Origin: Ferruginibacter sp.
GTDB taxonomy: Bacteria; Bacteroidota; Bacteroidia; Chitinophagales; Chitinophagaceae
Assembly: GCA_025352695.1 (NCBI GenBank)
Contig: JANXSK010000041.1
Location: 29,151 to 93,150 of the forward strand
Direction of reading: 5' to 3'
DNA length: 64,000 nucleotides
Shown: positions 27,525 through 36,640 of the stretch, piece after piece
Position numbering within the stretch: position 1 is the first letter of the stretch
Layout: every line of letters starts with the position of its first letter
Position numbers and translations under genes: made by a program
The notes under the pieces: model-generated
The model's input: only the letters and a program-made list of their open reading frames with translations
The model's database searches: none
Told to the model about the DNA's origin: nothing

Positions 27525-28991
27525 ATGCTTATACCAACTGATAAAATAAAAGAACTTTTTGCAACCTTTTCAACTGCTGAAATTACAGCGATTGACAAGT
27601 TGCCGCCAGCTGGTAGTGAGCGGCATTACTTTCGTCTTTTTACTGTAGATAAATCCTTTATCGCTACTTATGGCGCCAATATAAAAGAAAATGAAACCTT
27701 CCTTTATTTTTCGGAACACTTTAAAAAGAAAGGATTGGCTACAGCACAAATATTTTGTATCAACGAGGAAAAGGATTTGTATTTACAAGAAGATTTTGGT
27801 GATACATCCTTATTGAATAAGCTCGAAGCGCAGGGTTATACAGCTTATGTGTATGATTTATATAAAGCGAGTTTGCAACAGTTAGCGTTACTACAGGTAA
27901 AAGGCCATGATGACCTGAATTATAATAAATGCCTCACCAATACTTCTTTTGGCAAACAAGCTATTATGGCAGATTTGCTATACTTTAAATATTATTTTCT
28001 GGATGCTTTACGCAGGCCATATAATAAACAAAAATTGATTGAAGATTTTGATGCATTGAGTAATTATCTGTCGCATACAGCATATGAATTTTTTATGTTT
28101 CGTGATTTTCAGAGTAGGAATATTATGGTAACTCCTTCTGCTGAAAATAGTTTGGAGGAGGTTGTACATTTTATAGATTACCAAGGCGGCATGAAGGGTG
28201 CGCCGCAGTATGATGTAGCCTCATTATTATGGCAGGCCAAAGCTAATTTACCCGACGAATGGAAACTTAGATTGCTTGAAGACTATATAATTTTTTTAGA
28301 AAAAACCATCAGCGAAACAGTAGACAGAGATGTTTTTAACAGCCAATACAATGGCTATGTGTTAATTCGTATATTACAAGTTTTAGGTGCTTACGGCTTT
28401 CGGGGTTTATTTGAGCGTAAGGCGCACTTCTTAACAAGCATTCCATCAGCACTGCAAAACTTAAAATGGTTTAGTAACAACCACGGTATTGGGATTGCGT
28501 TGCCCGAGTTTAAAAAGGTGTTGGAGATGTGTATTAGCGATGAGGTTATTACTGAGTTTACACCCGTGCAGGCTAACAATGAAACTCTATTGGTTGTTAC
28601 AGTTAATAGTTTTTCATTTATAAAAACTGGGTATCCAGCAGATGAAACAAAAACCGGAGGTGGTTTTGTTTTTGATATGAGGGGTATTTTAAATCCTGGT
28701 AGGTTTGATGACTATAAACATTTATCCGGTATGGATAAACCTGTAAAAGATTTTTTGGAACAACAAACCAAGATCCTAGAATTTTTAAACGGTGTATATA
28801 GTGTTATAGATATTTCAGTACATGACTATATTAAAAGAGGCTTTGAACATTTAACGATAAATTTTGGCTGTACCGGCGGACAGCACCGCAGTGTGTATGC
28901 AGCAGAGGCAATTGCGAGGCATTTAAGAAATAAGTTTAAAGTGAAGATTGTTTTGCAACATACAAACAAACAAAATTGGAAAATAATTTGA
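27525..28991 (+). CDS. Fusion of AmgK-like sugar phosphotransferase and RapZ C-terminal domain
   Basis: A 488-residue two-domain protein. Residues 1-320 form an APH-type kinase with YFRLFT, EDFGDTSL and the catalytic FRDFQSRNIMV (D194, N199) plus FIDYQGG (D218). Residues 350-488 match the RapZ C-terminal domain: VTVNSFSFIKTGYP, FDMRGILNPGR and FGCTGGQHRSV (448-457). AmgK phosphorylates MurNAc/GlcNAc at C1 in cell-wall recycling, and RapZ-C binds glucosamine-6-phosphate in enterics. The downstream MurU-like gene overlaps it, supporting an amino-sugar salvage role. I infer that the RapZ domain senses a sugar phosphate. Confidence 0.85.
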   Translation: MLIPTDKIKELFATFSTAEITAIDKLPPAGSERHYFRLFTVDKSFIATYGANIKENETFLYFSEHFKKKGLATAQIFCINEEKDLYLQEDFGDTSLLNKLEAQGYTAYVYDLYKASLQQLALLQVKGHDDLNYNKCLTNTSFGKQAIMADLLYFKYYFLDALRRPYNKQKLIEDFDALSNYLSHTAYEFFMFRDFQSRNIMVTPSAENSLEEVVHFIDYQGGMKGAPQYDVASLLWQAKANLPDEWKLRLLEDYIIFLEKTISETVDRDVFNSQYNGYVLIRILQVLGAYGFRGLFERKAHFLTSIPSALQNLKWFSNNHGIGIALPEFKKVLEMCISDEVITEFTPVQANNETLLVVTVNSFSFIKTGYPADETKTGGGFVFDMRGILNPGRFDDYKHLSGMDKPVKDFLEQQTKILEFLNGVYSVIDISVHDYIKRGFEHLTINFGCTGGQHRSVYAAEAIARHLRNKFKVKIVLQHTNKQNWKII

Positions 28992-29728
28992 AAGCAATCA
29001 TTTTTGCCGCAGGGCTTGGAACTCGCTTTAAACCCTGGACTGACGCACATCCTAAAGCCTTGGCATTGGTAAATGAAAAGAGTTTGTTGCAACGCAACAT
29101 TGAATACCTGCAGCAATACGGTATTACAGATGTAGTGATAAATGTGCACCATTTCCCCAAACAAATAATTGACGCTATTCAGCAAAATAACGGCTGGGGA
29201 AGTAAAATAATTATCAGTGACGAAAGCGACGAAGTGCTGGAAACTGGTGGTGGATTAATGAAAGCAAGGCATTTATTAGAAAGTGAAAAGCCATTCATTT
29301 CTTTAAATGTAGATATTCTTACCAACTTAAATTTAAATAAGCTGATGGCTTTTCATCAACAGCATAAACCATTAGTAAGTTTTGGTGTTACAAATAGAAA
29401 ATCATCCCGTGTTTTATTGTTGGATAATAATAACCAATTGCGTGGTTGGAAAAATTTACAAAGTGGGCAAGAAAATGGGCCACATTTAAAAGCTTTCGAA
29501 AAGGAAATACCAAAACCCGTTCTTCACGCAATGGCGTATAGTTGTGTGGTAATTTATCAGCCCGAAATATTTTCTTTAATCAAACAAAAAGGAAAATTTT
29601 CTATAATGGATAGTTACCTGGATTTAGCTGCCGAACAGATAATTCTTGGCTACGATCATAGCGGTGATCATTTAGTGGATGTGGGTAAACCTGAAAGTGT
29701 TGCAGCGGCAGAAAAAATATTTTTATAA
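28988..29728 (+). CDS. MurU-like sugar-1-phosphate nucleotidyltransferase
   Basis: About 246 residues with the nucleotidyltransferase signature IIFAAGLGTRFKPWTDAHPKAL at the N-terminus, LNVDIL for metal binding, and ISDESDEVLETGGGL. Pseudomonas MurU makes UDP-MurNAc from MurNAc-1-phosphate. The start is most likely TTG at 28988, overlapping the upstream TGA as TTGA, which suggests translational coupling. A TTG at 28976 is the alternative. The pairing with an AmgK-like kinase argues for this route over general hexose-1-phosphate nucleotidyltransferase. Confidence 0.82.
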   Translation: MKAIIFAAGLGTRFKPWTDAHPKALALVNEKSLLQRNIEYLQQYGITDVVINVHHFPKQIIDAIQQNNGWGSKIIISDESDEVLETGGGLMKARHLLESEKPFISLNVDILTNLNLNKLMAFHQQHKPLVSFGVTNRKSSRVLLLDNNNQLRGWKNLQSGQENGPHLKAFEKEIPKPVLHAMAYSCVVIYQPEIFSLIKQKGKFSIMDSYLDLAAEQIILGYDHSGDHLVDVGKPESVAAAEKIFL

Positions 29729-29733
29729 AAAAA

Positions 29734-29766
29734 AGCACCACTTTTCAAAAGAGAAAAAGTGGTGCT
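29734..29766. terminator. Bidirectional rho-independent terminator
   Basis: AGCACCACTTTT and AAAAGTGGTGCT form a perfect 12-bp stem with a 9-base loop, flanked by an A-run on the left. It lies between the convergent nucleotidyltransferase and MacA-like genes and probably ends both transcripts. Confidence 0.85.
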
Positions 29767-29803
29767 TGCAGTTTGTTGGTTTAAAATATATTTTAGTTGT
29801 TGT

Positions 29804-31150
29804 CTATTTTTTCTGCGTAAATAACTCTTTCTTATCTACTACTTTTACTTTGTCTTTTTCTTTCAGGGTTTTACTTACTATGTCATAAGGGCCTGTTATT
29901 ACTTCCTCATTTTCTTTTAAGCCTTCAGTAATTTCTATGTAGTTAATATCCTGTATAGCTGTTTTTACTTTTGCCTTACTTACCAAACCATCTTTGTTTA
30001 AAAGAAATACTACCACATCAAGATCATCGGCAGTAACTGCAACAGCTACTCCATCTGCTGTTTTTTTAACCGTTTTTGAGCTGTCAATTTTTTCACGTGT
30101 GGTTACTGCATTTATTGGTACGCTTAAAACATTGATGTGGGTTTTTGTTTGTATATCCGCACTGGCGCTCATACCCGGCCTAAAAGGGTAACTCGTTTTA
30201 CCCATCAGATCGTTATAACTTTCTGGTAACAAACGAATGTATACTTTGTAATTGGTTACATCTGTGCTGGTATTGGCTAATGCACTTTGCGTACTGGCAC
30301 CGTTATTACTGCTTGCTATTTGTGTTACAATACCTTTAAATTTTCTATCGGTGTAAGCATCTACTGTTACAATTGCACTGTCGCCTAACAGCACTTTTGG
30401 AATATCACTTTCTCCAACATCTACCCTTATTTCAATTTTGCTCATATCTGCAATACGCAACATTTCAGTACCAGCCATCATGTTGCTACCAACCACACGT
30501 TCTCCTTTCTTTACACTTAATAAGCTTACCACTCCGTTCATAGGTGCAAGCACGGCTGTTCGGCTTAAATCTTTATTGGCTTTAGCCAGGTTGCTTTGTG
30601 CACTTTGTACCGCAGCTTGCCCACCACGTATGCCTTGTTTGGCAGCATTGTAATTTGCAAGGGCAGCTTTATAAGTTGCTTCTGCCACGTTAAATTCATT
30701 GGCACTAATCACTTTATCACCATACAATTGATTTTGCATTTTGTAGGTCTTTTCCGATTGGTCCATTTGCGCTTTTAATGCATCTAAAGCAGCCTGGGAG
30801 TTGGCAACCTGCGCCTGGCTTTGGGTTACACCACTAGCAGCCTGTGTAGCCTGAATACTGTAAATATCTGCATAAATACGAGCTACAATTTGTCCTTTTT
30901 TTACACTATCTCCTTCCTGCACTATCAGTTCGGTTATTTCACCACTAATATCCGGACTAACTTTTACTTCTATCTCTGGATATACTTTTCCACTGGCATT
31001 TACTATTTCGGTAATGGTACGTTTCTGTACTTTCTCCGCTGTAACTTTTGTTCCCTCATCTTTACCAAAAACACCGGCAGCTTTTAACCCAACCAGTAGT
31101 AGTACCAATGCTACCAACCCAATCAATATCCATTTAACGGTCTTGCTCAT
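29804..31150 (-). CDS. Efflux periplasmic adaptor (MacA/HlyD family)
   Basis: A 448-residue membrane-fusion protein. It has an N-terminal transmembrane anchor (WILIGLVALVLLLVG), a barrel-sandwich half (VSPDISGEITELIVQEGDSVKKGQIVARI), a coiled-coil hairpin around residues 100-185 rich in Gln/Ala, and the second lipoyl half (APMNGVVSLLSVKKGERVVG). It joins an inner-membrane ABC or RND transporter to an outer-membrane channel. The TolC-like gene is upstream on the same strand, about 290 bp away. No transporter component lies next to it. Confidence 0.9.
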   Translation of the reverse strand: MSKTVKWILIGLVALVLLLVGLKAAGVFGKDEGTKVTAEKVQKRTITEIVNASGKVYPEIEVKVSPDISGEITELIVQEGDSVKKGQIVARIYADIYSIQATQAASGVTQSQAQVANSQAALDALKAQMDQSEKTYKMQNQLYGDKVISANEFNVAEATYKAALANYNAAKQGIRGGQAAVQSAQSNLAKANKDLSRTAVLAPMNGVVSLLSVKKGERVVGSNMMAGTEMLRIADMSKIEIRVDVGESDIPKVLLGDSAIVTVDAYTDRKFKGIVTQIASSNNGASTQSALANTSTDVTNYKVYIRLLPESYNDLMGKTSYPFRPGMSASADIQTKTHINVLSVPINAVTTREKIDSSKTVKKTADGVAVAVTADDLDVVVFLLNKDGLVSKAKVKTAIQDINYIEITEGLKENEEVITGPYDIVSKTLKEKDKVKVVDKKELFTQKK

Positions 31151-31303
31151 GTTTATTCTATTTTACTCCTATAATCAATTTAGAAGATGATATTATATTA
31201 TTTATTGTATCCCTTCCAGTTTAAAATCAGTATTCTTAATAAAAAGCAATTTTTAATAATAACAACTGTTGGCCCAACATTTTATCCTTTATGCACTTCA
31301 CAG

Positions 31304-31320
31304 GCGTCGCACTCTTGTAC
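31304..31320 (+). repeat. Dispersed intergenic repeat, short copy C
   Basis: GCGTCGCACTCTTGTAC matches the core of the repeats at 21712 and 62340 in about 14 of 17 positions. It lies in the otherwise featureless 290-bp gap between the adaptor and TolC-like genes. Confidence 0.35.
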
Positions 31321-31441
31321 CAATACCAATTTTGATCGTCTTCTATTTTATCCAACATTTCTTTTATCAATATTCTGCTAAATGTAATTAATAAAGTTTC
31401 TAAATACTTCCTAATCCACCCGATTAATAGGTGTTAGTTGG

Positions 31442-32875
31442 TTATAATTTTAAACCCTGGCCTCTGTAAAATTCTAACACTTTCATTTTAAAAACATAAT
31501 CATACTGGTTTAAAACCGCCTGCAACTTTGCCTTAAAAAAATTATTTTGTTGAGTAATTAATTCAAATGTACCCAGCATGCCAACCTGATATCTTTTTTG
31601 AGAAAAATCTAATGTACGTTGAGAAGCAGCTACACTTTTTTGACTAGCATTAAATTTTTCTAACGCAACTGTAGCGGCATTATAAGCCTGGTAAATATTC
31701 TGTTTGATAATTTGATTGTCCGCATCCTGCTGTAGCTCGGCATTTTTAATATTCAATTTACTACGTTCATAATTGGTACGTAACAAGCCACCACTAAAAA
31801 TAGGTACACTAATGCTCATTCCTACTTGCTGGCGAAAGTTGTTATCAACCTGTCTAAAAAAAGGAGTTGATTCTTTACCAATAACAGCATAGTTAGGCGA
31901 ATTGACTTTATAAATGGTGCCTCCAATATCTATCTGAGGACTTAAAAAAGTACTGCTATAAGAGCCTGTCGGCATGTATATAGAATTTTTAGTGTTTATA
32001 AAATTACTGCTCAATCCTCCAAAAGCACCAATAGAAGGATACATAGTAGCTTTTGTAGCCTCTGCTGATTTTTGCGCTGCTTTTAATTTAAAATCGTTTA
32101 CCCGTTGCTGTGGTAAATTCTTAATAGCTAAGAGATATACGGCATCTGGTTGCAGGTCTGCAATTTGTTCAATTGGAATCAGTTCTACAGGTGGTACGGC
32201 AACATCAAAAGGTAAAGCAACATCTAGATTCATGTTTGCTTGTAGTTGTAATACGGCCTGTACAGTATTTCCTTTTGCATTAATATAGTTGGCACTGTCC
32301 AACGCTTCCTGGGCTTCCAGTTCGGCAGCGTTTAACTCGGGCAAAGAGCCCGCATTTACCAATTTACGGGTATTACCTAGTTGAGCCTGTGTTTGTTTTA
32401 ACTGCACCTGGGCAATATTTTCCTGTTCTTTACTTAATAATATTTGCAGATAATTATTGGCTACAGTTAAAGAAATATCATTTTTTAATTTATCAGTACT
32501 GGCTTTCGCTGCTTCATACTGCCATTGGTTGGCAAGGATGGTATTTTTTTTGCTAAACCAGTTAAAAATGTCAATGCTGGTTTGCAGTTGCATTCCTGCA
32601 CTAAGATAGTTTTGGGTAATTAGGTTAAAAGATGTAGGATCCTGATTGCGGCCACTGTTAAGACTTGAATTGCCATTAAAACTTGCAGATGGGTATTGGC
32701 CAAGTTTACTTTGTGTATAGGTTAACCCAGTAATAGCAGCCTGTATATCTGCCTGTTTAATACTGATATTATTAGCTACTGCATAATCTACAATTTTACG
32801 CAGGTCCCATTTTTCCTGACAAAAGCCAATTGTGCTAAAAAAAATAAAGGGCGCTAAAAAATATATTTTCCTCAT
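31442..32875 (-). CDS. TolC-family outer-membrane efflux protein
   Basis: A 477-residue protein with signal peptide MRKIYFLAPFIFFSTIGFCQ and the two long-helix repeats of the outer-membrane efflux family (NNISIKQADIQ..., QEALDSANYINAKGN..., KRYQVGMLGTFELITQQNNF). It would form a trimeric channel across the outer membrane and periplasm for the MacA-like adaptor encoded downstream. The substrate is unknown. Confidence 0.9.
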   Translation of the reverse strand: MRKIYFLAPFIFFSTIGFCQEKWDLRKIVDYAVANNISIKQADIQAAITGLTYTQSKLGQYPSASFNGNSSLNSGRNQDPTSFNLITQNYLSAGMQLQTSIDIFNWFSKKNTILANQWQYEAAKASTDKLKNDISLTVANNYLQILLSKEQENIAQVQLKQTQAQLGNTRKLVNAGSLPELNAAELEAQEALDSANYINAKGNTVQAVLQLQANMNLDVALPFDVAVPPVELIPIEQIADLQPDAVYLLAIKNLPQQRVNDFKLKAAQKSAEATKATMYPSIGAFGGLSSNFINTKNSIYMPTGSYSSTFLSPQIDIGGTIYKVNSPNYAVIGKESTPFFRQVDNNFRQQVGMSISVPIFSGGLLRTNYERSKLNIKNAELQQDADNQIIKQNIYQAYNAATVALEKFNASQKSVAASQRTLDFSQKRYQVGMLGTFELITQQNNFFKAKLQAVLNQYDYVFKMKVLEFYRGQGLKL

Positions 32876-33236
32876 CTACCAAAATTATGGCTTACATAAT
32901 ATTATTTAAAGAAATTTTTATAACGATGCTGTTTAGGCGGATGTGTGGTTATTTATCTATGTGTAAAACAGTTAGCGCAATCCAGCTATATTTTTTGCCA
33001 CAATTTATTGTATGGCTTATGTGCTGATTATTAAATAGATTTAATATTTGTTTGTGTTAAAAGCTATAGCTATAAATTTTCTTTTCAAATTAAAAAGCTA
33101 CTCCATTCTTGTTAATTAGGATTTATTAAGTACTTATTCTTTATTATTGGCAATTTATTATGCTTACCAATGTAGTAATTTATACAGGCATGCTTATCAT
33201 TTTAAAAACTTTTTACTTAGTTACCATTTGTAGAAG
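32876..33236. other. Intergenic region without recognisable features
   Basis: About 360 bp of AT-rich DNA between the TolC-like start and the 3' end of the PLP-enzyme gene. It should contain the promoter for the efflux genes. I see no gene, strong hairpin or repeat. Confidence 0.6.
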
Positions 33237-34400
33237 TCACTCATATTTTTCAAACGCCTGTGCTAAATCTTTAATTATATAATCCGGTTCTTCCAATCCA
33301 ACATACAGGCGCAACATTCTATGTTCTTTATTTAGAGCATTAAATTTTGTAGCTGCCATGCCGGAACATTTAGGAATAATAAGGCTTTCATGCCCACCCC
33401 AACTTACGGCCATCAAAATATGTTGCAGGCTATTGCAAAATTTTTCAATCTGCTCTACGGTAGTTGCTTTAATAATAAAAGTGAGCAAGCCACAGGCACC
33501 CTGCATTTGTTGTTTTGCCAACTGGTATTGTGGAAAACTTTCATCAAAAGGAAAAATAATGGCTTCAACTTTTTCGTGTTCCTTTAAATAATTAATCACC
33601 TGTTGTGTTGTTTGGGTAATCCTCTCAAGCCGCATGGGTAAAGTACGCAATCCCCGTATTAATAACCAGGCGTTGAAAGGAGAAATACCACTTCCAATAT
33701 TCATGTATTCCGAATTAAAAATTCGCTCAATCATTGCACTACTGCCACTTAATACGCCTGCTACAGTATCGCTATGGCCACCAATATATTTGGTGGCAGA
33801 TTGTAAAGTAAGATCAATGCCATAATCAATCGGTTTTTGATAAATTGGCGTGCAATAACTATTATCTATAATGGTTATGATATCTTCCGATTTTGCCAGG
33901 TCGGCCACGGCTTTTAAATCCTGTAGGGCGTAATCCCAGCTGTTCGGACTTTCCAAATAAATAACAGTGGTATTGGGTAAAATGGCCCGTTCAAAATTTT
34001 CAATATCAGTTCCATCAATGTAGGAGGTTGTTACACCAAACCGGGGCAAAATATCATTAAACATTTTTTGTGCCCAGGTATAAGGTTTGTTAACGGATAC
34101 AATATGGTCACCTGATTTTACATTGGCCAATACAGCAGCAAAAATGGCAGCAGCACCACTATTAAATACCAGGCAATCCTGGGCATTGTCCAGTGCGGCT
34201 AATTTTTTTCTTAAAATATCTACTGTTGGGTTTAAGCCCCTGCTGTAGAGATAGGTGGAATATTCATCTGCAAAAGCTTTGCGCATTTCATCAACCGTTT
34301 TAAAGGCAAAATTGCTACTTTGCACAATGGGTGGCGCAATGGCATTGTAATAATTTTCTCTGTCTTCTGCAAGCTCATTGATGATGTAAGAGATATCCAT
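33237..34400 (-). CDS. Trans-sulfuration family PLP-dependent enzyme (Cys/Met metabolism)
   Basis: A 387-residue PLP enzyme of the cystathionine gamma-synthase/beta-lyase family. LQSATKYIGGHSDTVAG holds the PLP lysine. VFNSGAAAI, DNSYCTPIYQKPIDYGID and LRIRGLRTLPMRLE-like IRGLRTLPMRLERI are family blocks. Possible reactions include methionine gamma-lyase, cystathionine lyase or synthase chemistry. The amino-acid permease lies directly upstream with 5 bp spacing, so the pair probably imports and breaks down a sulfur amino acid. Confidence 0.88.
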   Translation of the reverse strand: MDISYIINELAEDRENYYNAIAPPIVQSSNFAFKTVDEMRKAFADEYSTYLYSRGLNPTVDILRKKLAALDNAQDCLVFNSGAAAIFAAVLANVKSGDHIVSVNKPYTWAQKMFNDILPRFGVTTSYIDGTDIENFERAILPNTTVIYLESPNSWDYALQDLKAVADLAKSEDIITIIDNSYCTPIYQKPIDYGIDLTLQSATKYIGGHSDTVAGVLSGSSAMIERIFNSEYMNIGSGISPFNAWLLIRGLRTLPMRLERITQTTQQVINYLKEHEKVEAIIFPFDESFPQYQLAKQQMQGACGLLTFIIKATTVEQIEKFCNSLQHILMAVSWGGHESLIIPKCSGMAATKFNALNKEHRMLRLYVGLEEPDYIIKDLAQAFEKYE

Positions 34401-34405
34401 TGATA

Positions 34406-35737
34406 TTATTTTTTAGCGAATGATTTTACAATAAAATAGACGGCAATAAATGCGGAAAGAATCCCTAATCCGGTTAATGCGGTAGTTGGTTTATCAACAA
34501 AAATACTGATAGCTACAAAACAATAGGACAGAATAAATATGACTGGCATTAGTGGGTACAATTTCATTTTGTAAATGCCGGTACCTTCTAAATGTTGGGT
34601 TCTTTTACGCAAAATAAAAATAGTTGCAGCAGAAAGTACCATACCAAAACAATCTAAAAAAATGGTAAAACTAAGTATCTCATCGAAAGTTTTTGCATAA
34701 AAAACAATAATGATACAGATGGCTGCAAATACACTTAATGAAGTAAGCAATACATCTGTTTTAGTTGTTCTTTTTTTAAAAGAGGCTGGCAAAATACCAT
34801 CTTCACTCATGGCTTGCATTACCCTTGGATTGCTCATCAATAATACATTTACATATGCCAGTACAGATAAGAAAAGAAAGACAGATAATATATTACCGGC
34901 AGCCTCGCCAAAAACATGACTGGCCATGATGGCAGCAATACCTTTTGCATTTTTTAATTCTTCGAAACCAATTACTTTATAATACGCATAATTTATGGTC
35001 AGATATAGAGCAATAATAATAAATATTCCGATGAAGATACCTCTGGGAATATTTTTTGGAGCATTTTTTACCTCACCACCAAAGTTAATTGTTTGCTGAT
35101 AGCCACCATAGGTAAAAGATACAGCGACAAGCCCTATTCCAAATGCCTTCAGGTATTCTTTAATACTCATGTTTACCGGATGATCTGTTAAATGAGTAAC
35201 TGATATAGTGTGCGATGAAAAAAACAATGGGGCTATTAATAACAATACCATCGAAATTTTAATGATGGTTAATATATTTTGTGCCCTGGCACTCATTTTT
35301 AATCCCATCAGATTTACACTATAAAAAATTAATATCGATACAATAGCAATGATGATTTGTATTGAAGAACTATCGGCTACATTGGGTAGTATCACCCTAC
35401 TGATATATTCAGCACCTATCAATGCTACACCAGCCAGGGATGCAGCATTGGAAATTAAGATAATACAGTTAACCGCAAATGCAATGGAAGGGTGATATGC
35501 GTAAGAAAAAATTTTATAATATCCGCCGGCTACCGGAAAACGGCTACCAATTTCTGCATAGGTTAGTGCTCCGCAAAGGGCAACCAGTCCGCCTGCAATC
35601 CATGCTGCAAAAAATAAGAAAGAAGTAGGTGATGCCGCAGCAACATTTGCGGGAGTACGAAAAATACCCATGCCAATTACAAGGCTTACCACAATCATTG
35701 TAAAATCAAACAGGTTTAATTTTTTTTCATGCTGCAT
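34406..35737 (-). CDS. APC-family amino acid permease
   Basis: A 443-residue transporter with about 12 transmembrane helices. The N-terminal FDFTMIVVSLVIGMGIFRTPANVA holds the unwound GxGIF substrate-binding motif of APC permeases, and CGALTYAEIGSRFPVAGGYY is the conserved second block. It is the first gene of a two-gene operon with the PLP enzyme. A TATCTTTT sequence just upstream of the start could be a Bacteroidota -7 box. Confidence 0.9.
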   Translation of the reverse strand: MQHEKKLNLFDFTMIVVSLVIGMGIFRTPANVAAASPTSFLFFAAWIAGGLVALCGALTYAEIGSRFPVAGGYYKIFSYAYHPSIAFAVNCIILISNAASLAGVALIGAEYISRVILPNVADSSSIQIIIAIVSILIFYSVNLMGLKMSARAQNILTIIKISMVLLLIAPLFFSSHTISVTHLTDHPVNMSIKEYLKAFGIGLVAVSFTYGGYQQTINFGGEVKNAPKNIPRGIFIGIFIIIALYLTINYAYYKVIGFEELKNAKGIAAIMASHVFGEAAGNILSVFLFLSVLAYVNVLLMSNPRVMQAMSEDGILPASFKKRTTKTDVLLTSLSVFAAICIIIVFYAKTFDEILSFTIFLDCFGMVLSAATIFILRKRTQHLEGTGIYKMKLYPLMPVIFILSYCFVAISIFVDKPTTALTGLGILSAFIAVYFIVKSFAKK

Positions 35738-35796
35738 AAACGAAAAGATACAGAAAGCCTTTTATAAAATGAGTTATCTATAAAAAGTTTATTTAT

Positions 35797-36073
35797 ATGT
35801 TCAAAAAGTATTTAAATAATATTCGCATTCATTTTATTTTTATCATCGATAGGGTTTGCACAAACTAAAAAGGTAGCCTTGGAAGCAATGAAAATATTTT
35901 ACTCTTTTATGTTGGTAACGCTTCATCCTTTAGATGAGGGTAGTCTGGCACCACTAAAATAACAAGCCGATAGCTTTGCAATTATGATTAAAATTTGGCA
36001 GGCTGCTGCTATCTCTGCTAATTATAAAACGGTTGAAACCAAGACGGCAATACAAAATTTGGTTGTAAAATAA
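35797..36073 (+). pseudogene. Remnant of a small secreted protein gene
   Basis: A degraded reading frame of about 90 codons. It starts ATG TTC AAA AAG, shifts frame within the first eight codons, then gives a signal peptide ILFLSSIGFAQ, followed by TLHPLDEGSLAPLK, an in-frame TAA at 35960, and ADSFAIMIKIWQAAAISAN to the TAA at 36071. The HP-x-x-EG-x-L-x-P-(I/L)-x pattern resembles a family of small periplasmic proteins of Bacteroidota. Two lesions support a pseudogene. Confidence 0.55.
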
Positions 36074-36185
36074 CGGGATAAAGTATTGTTATCTTACAAT
36101 TTTATGTATGCTGTTTTTAATAAACAGCGTTTCAGTTTGCTGAATATTTTCGGTTGTAAAAAGCATTCTCCCTACATTTGCATCG

Positions 36186-36500
36186 AATTTGGTTTTTTTG
36201 CTTCAATGCGAAGAATTAAAAGGGAAGCTGGTGTAATTCCGGCGCTATCCCCGTAGCTGTAAGGCATAGTGAATTTGGGAAAATTGAATAGTGAAAATTG
36301 AATGGTGAAAAAGTGAATAGTGAAAAAGTGGATGGTGAAATCTTTGAAGGATCCATCATTAACAATTACCTGTCACCACAATCCATTCTCCGCTATCTAT
36401 TCACCACTGCCCATTCACACTGTTGAATCTTCATACCACTAGGCGCTAAAATGTCCGGGAAGGTGTTCAACAGAAGCTGAGCCAGAAGACCTGCCAGGTT
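36186..36500 (+). promoter_or_regulatory. Cobalamin riboswitch controlling btuB
   Basis: The conserved core is readable: AAAAGGGAAGCTGGTGTAATTCCGGC, then TATCCCCGTAGCTGTAA, then GTCCGGGAAGGTG, and the B12 box AGCCAGAAGACCTGCC at 36480-36495. It precedes a BtuB-type receptor start by about 145 bp. Adenosyl- or methylcobalamin binding should reduce btuB expression. Between the ACTGTAA-like block and the CCACTAGGCGC block lies an unusual insert of about 150 bases made of short repeats. Confidence 0.92.
36283..36340 (+). repeat. Four tandem 14-15 bp repeats inside the riboswitch
   Basis: Units ATTGAATAGTGAAA, ATTGAATGGTGAAA, AAGTGAATAGTGAAA and AAGTGGATGGTGAAA follow one another without gaps. 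Roughly complementary sequence (CTATTCACCACTGCCCATTCAC) lies at 36395-36419, so the insert could fold as a long imperfect stem replacing a variable helix of the aptamer. Confidence 0.75.
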
Positions 36501-36640
36501 TTACATTTTATCATTCACGGCTTTCGGGCGAAAGGCATGGAGTGTAAAAGCTGCAAGGCATTTATATTTCTAATCAATGTTGGGTATCATTTTACCTGCA
36601 TTGTAATTTTCCGGAAGCAGTCACAAAAATTTTTCAAAAA

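Noticed and set aside
30438-30778. Plus-strand ORFs across the MacA-like gene
   Set aside because: Antisense shadows of a well-supported membrane-fusion protein gene.
36283-36340. Tandem short repeats that could suggest a CRISPR array or minisatellite gene
   Set aside because: Units are only 14-15 bp, contiguous without spacers, and sit inside a clearly recognisable cobalamin riboswitch; no cas genes are present.
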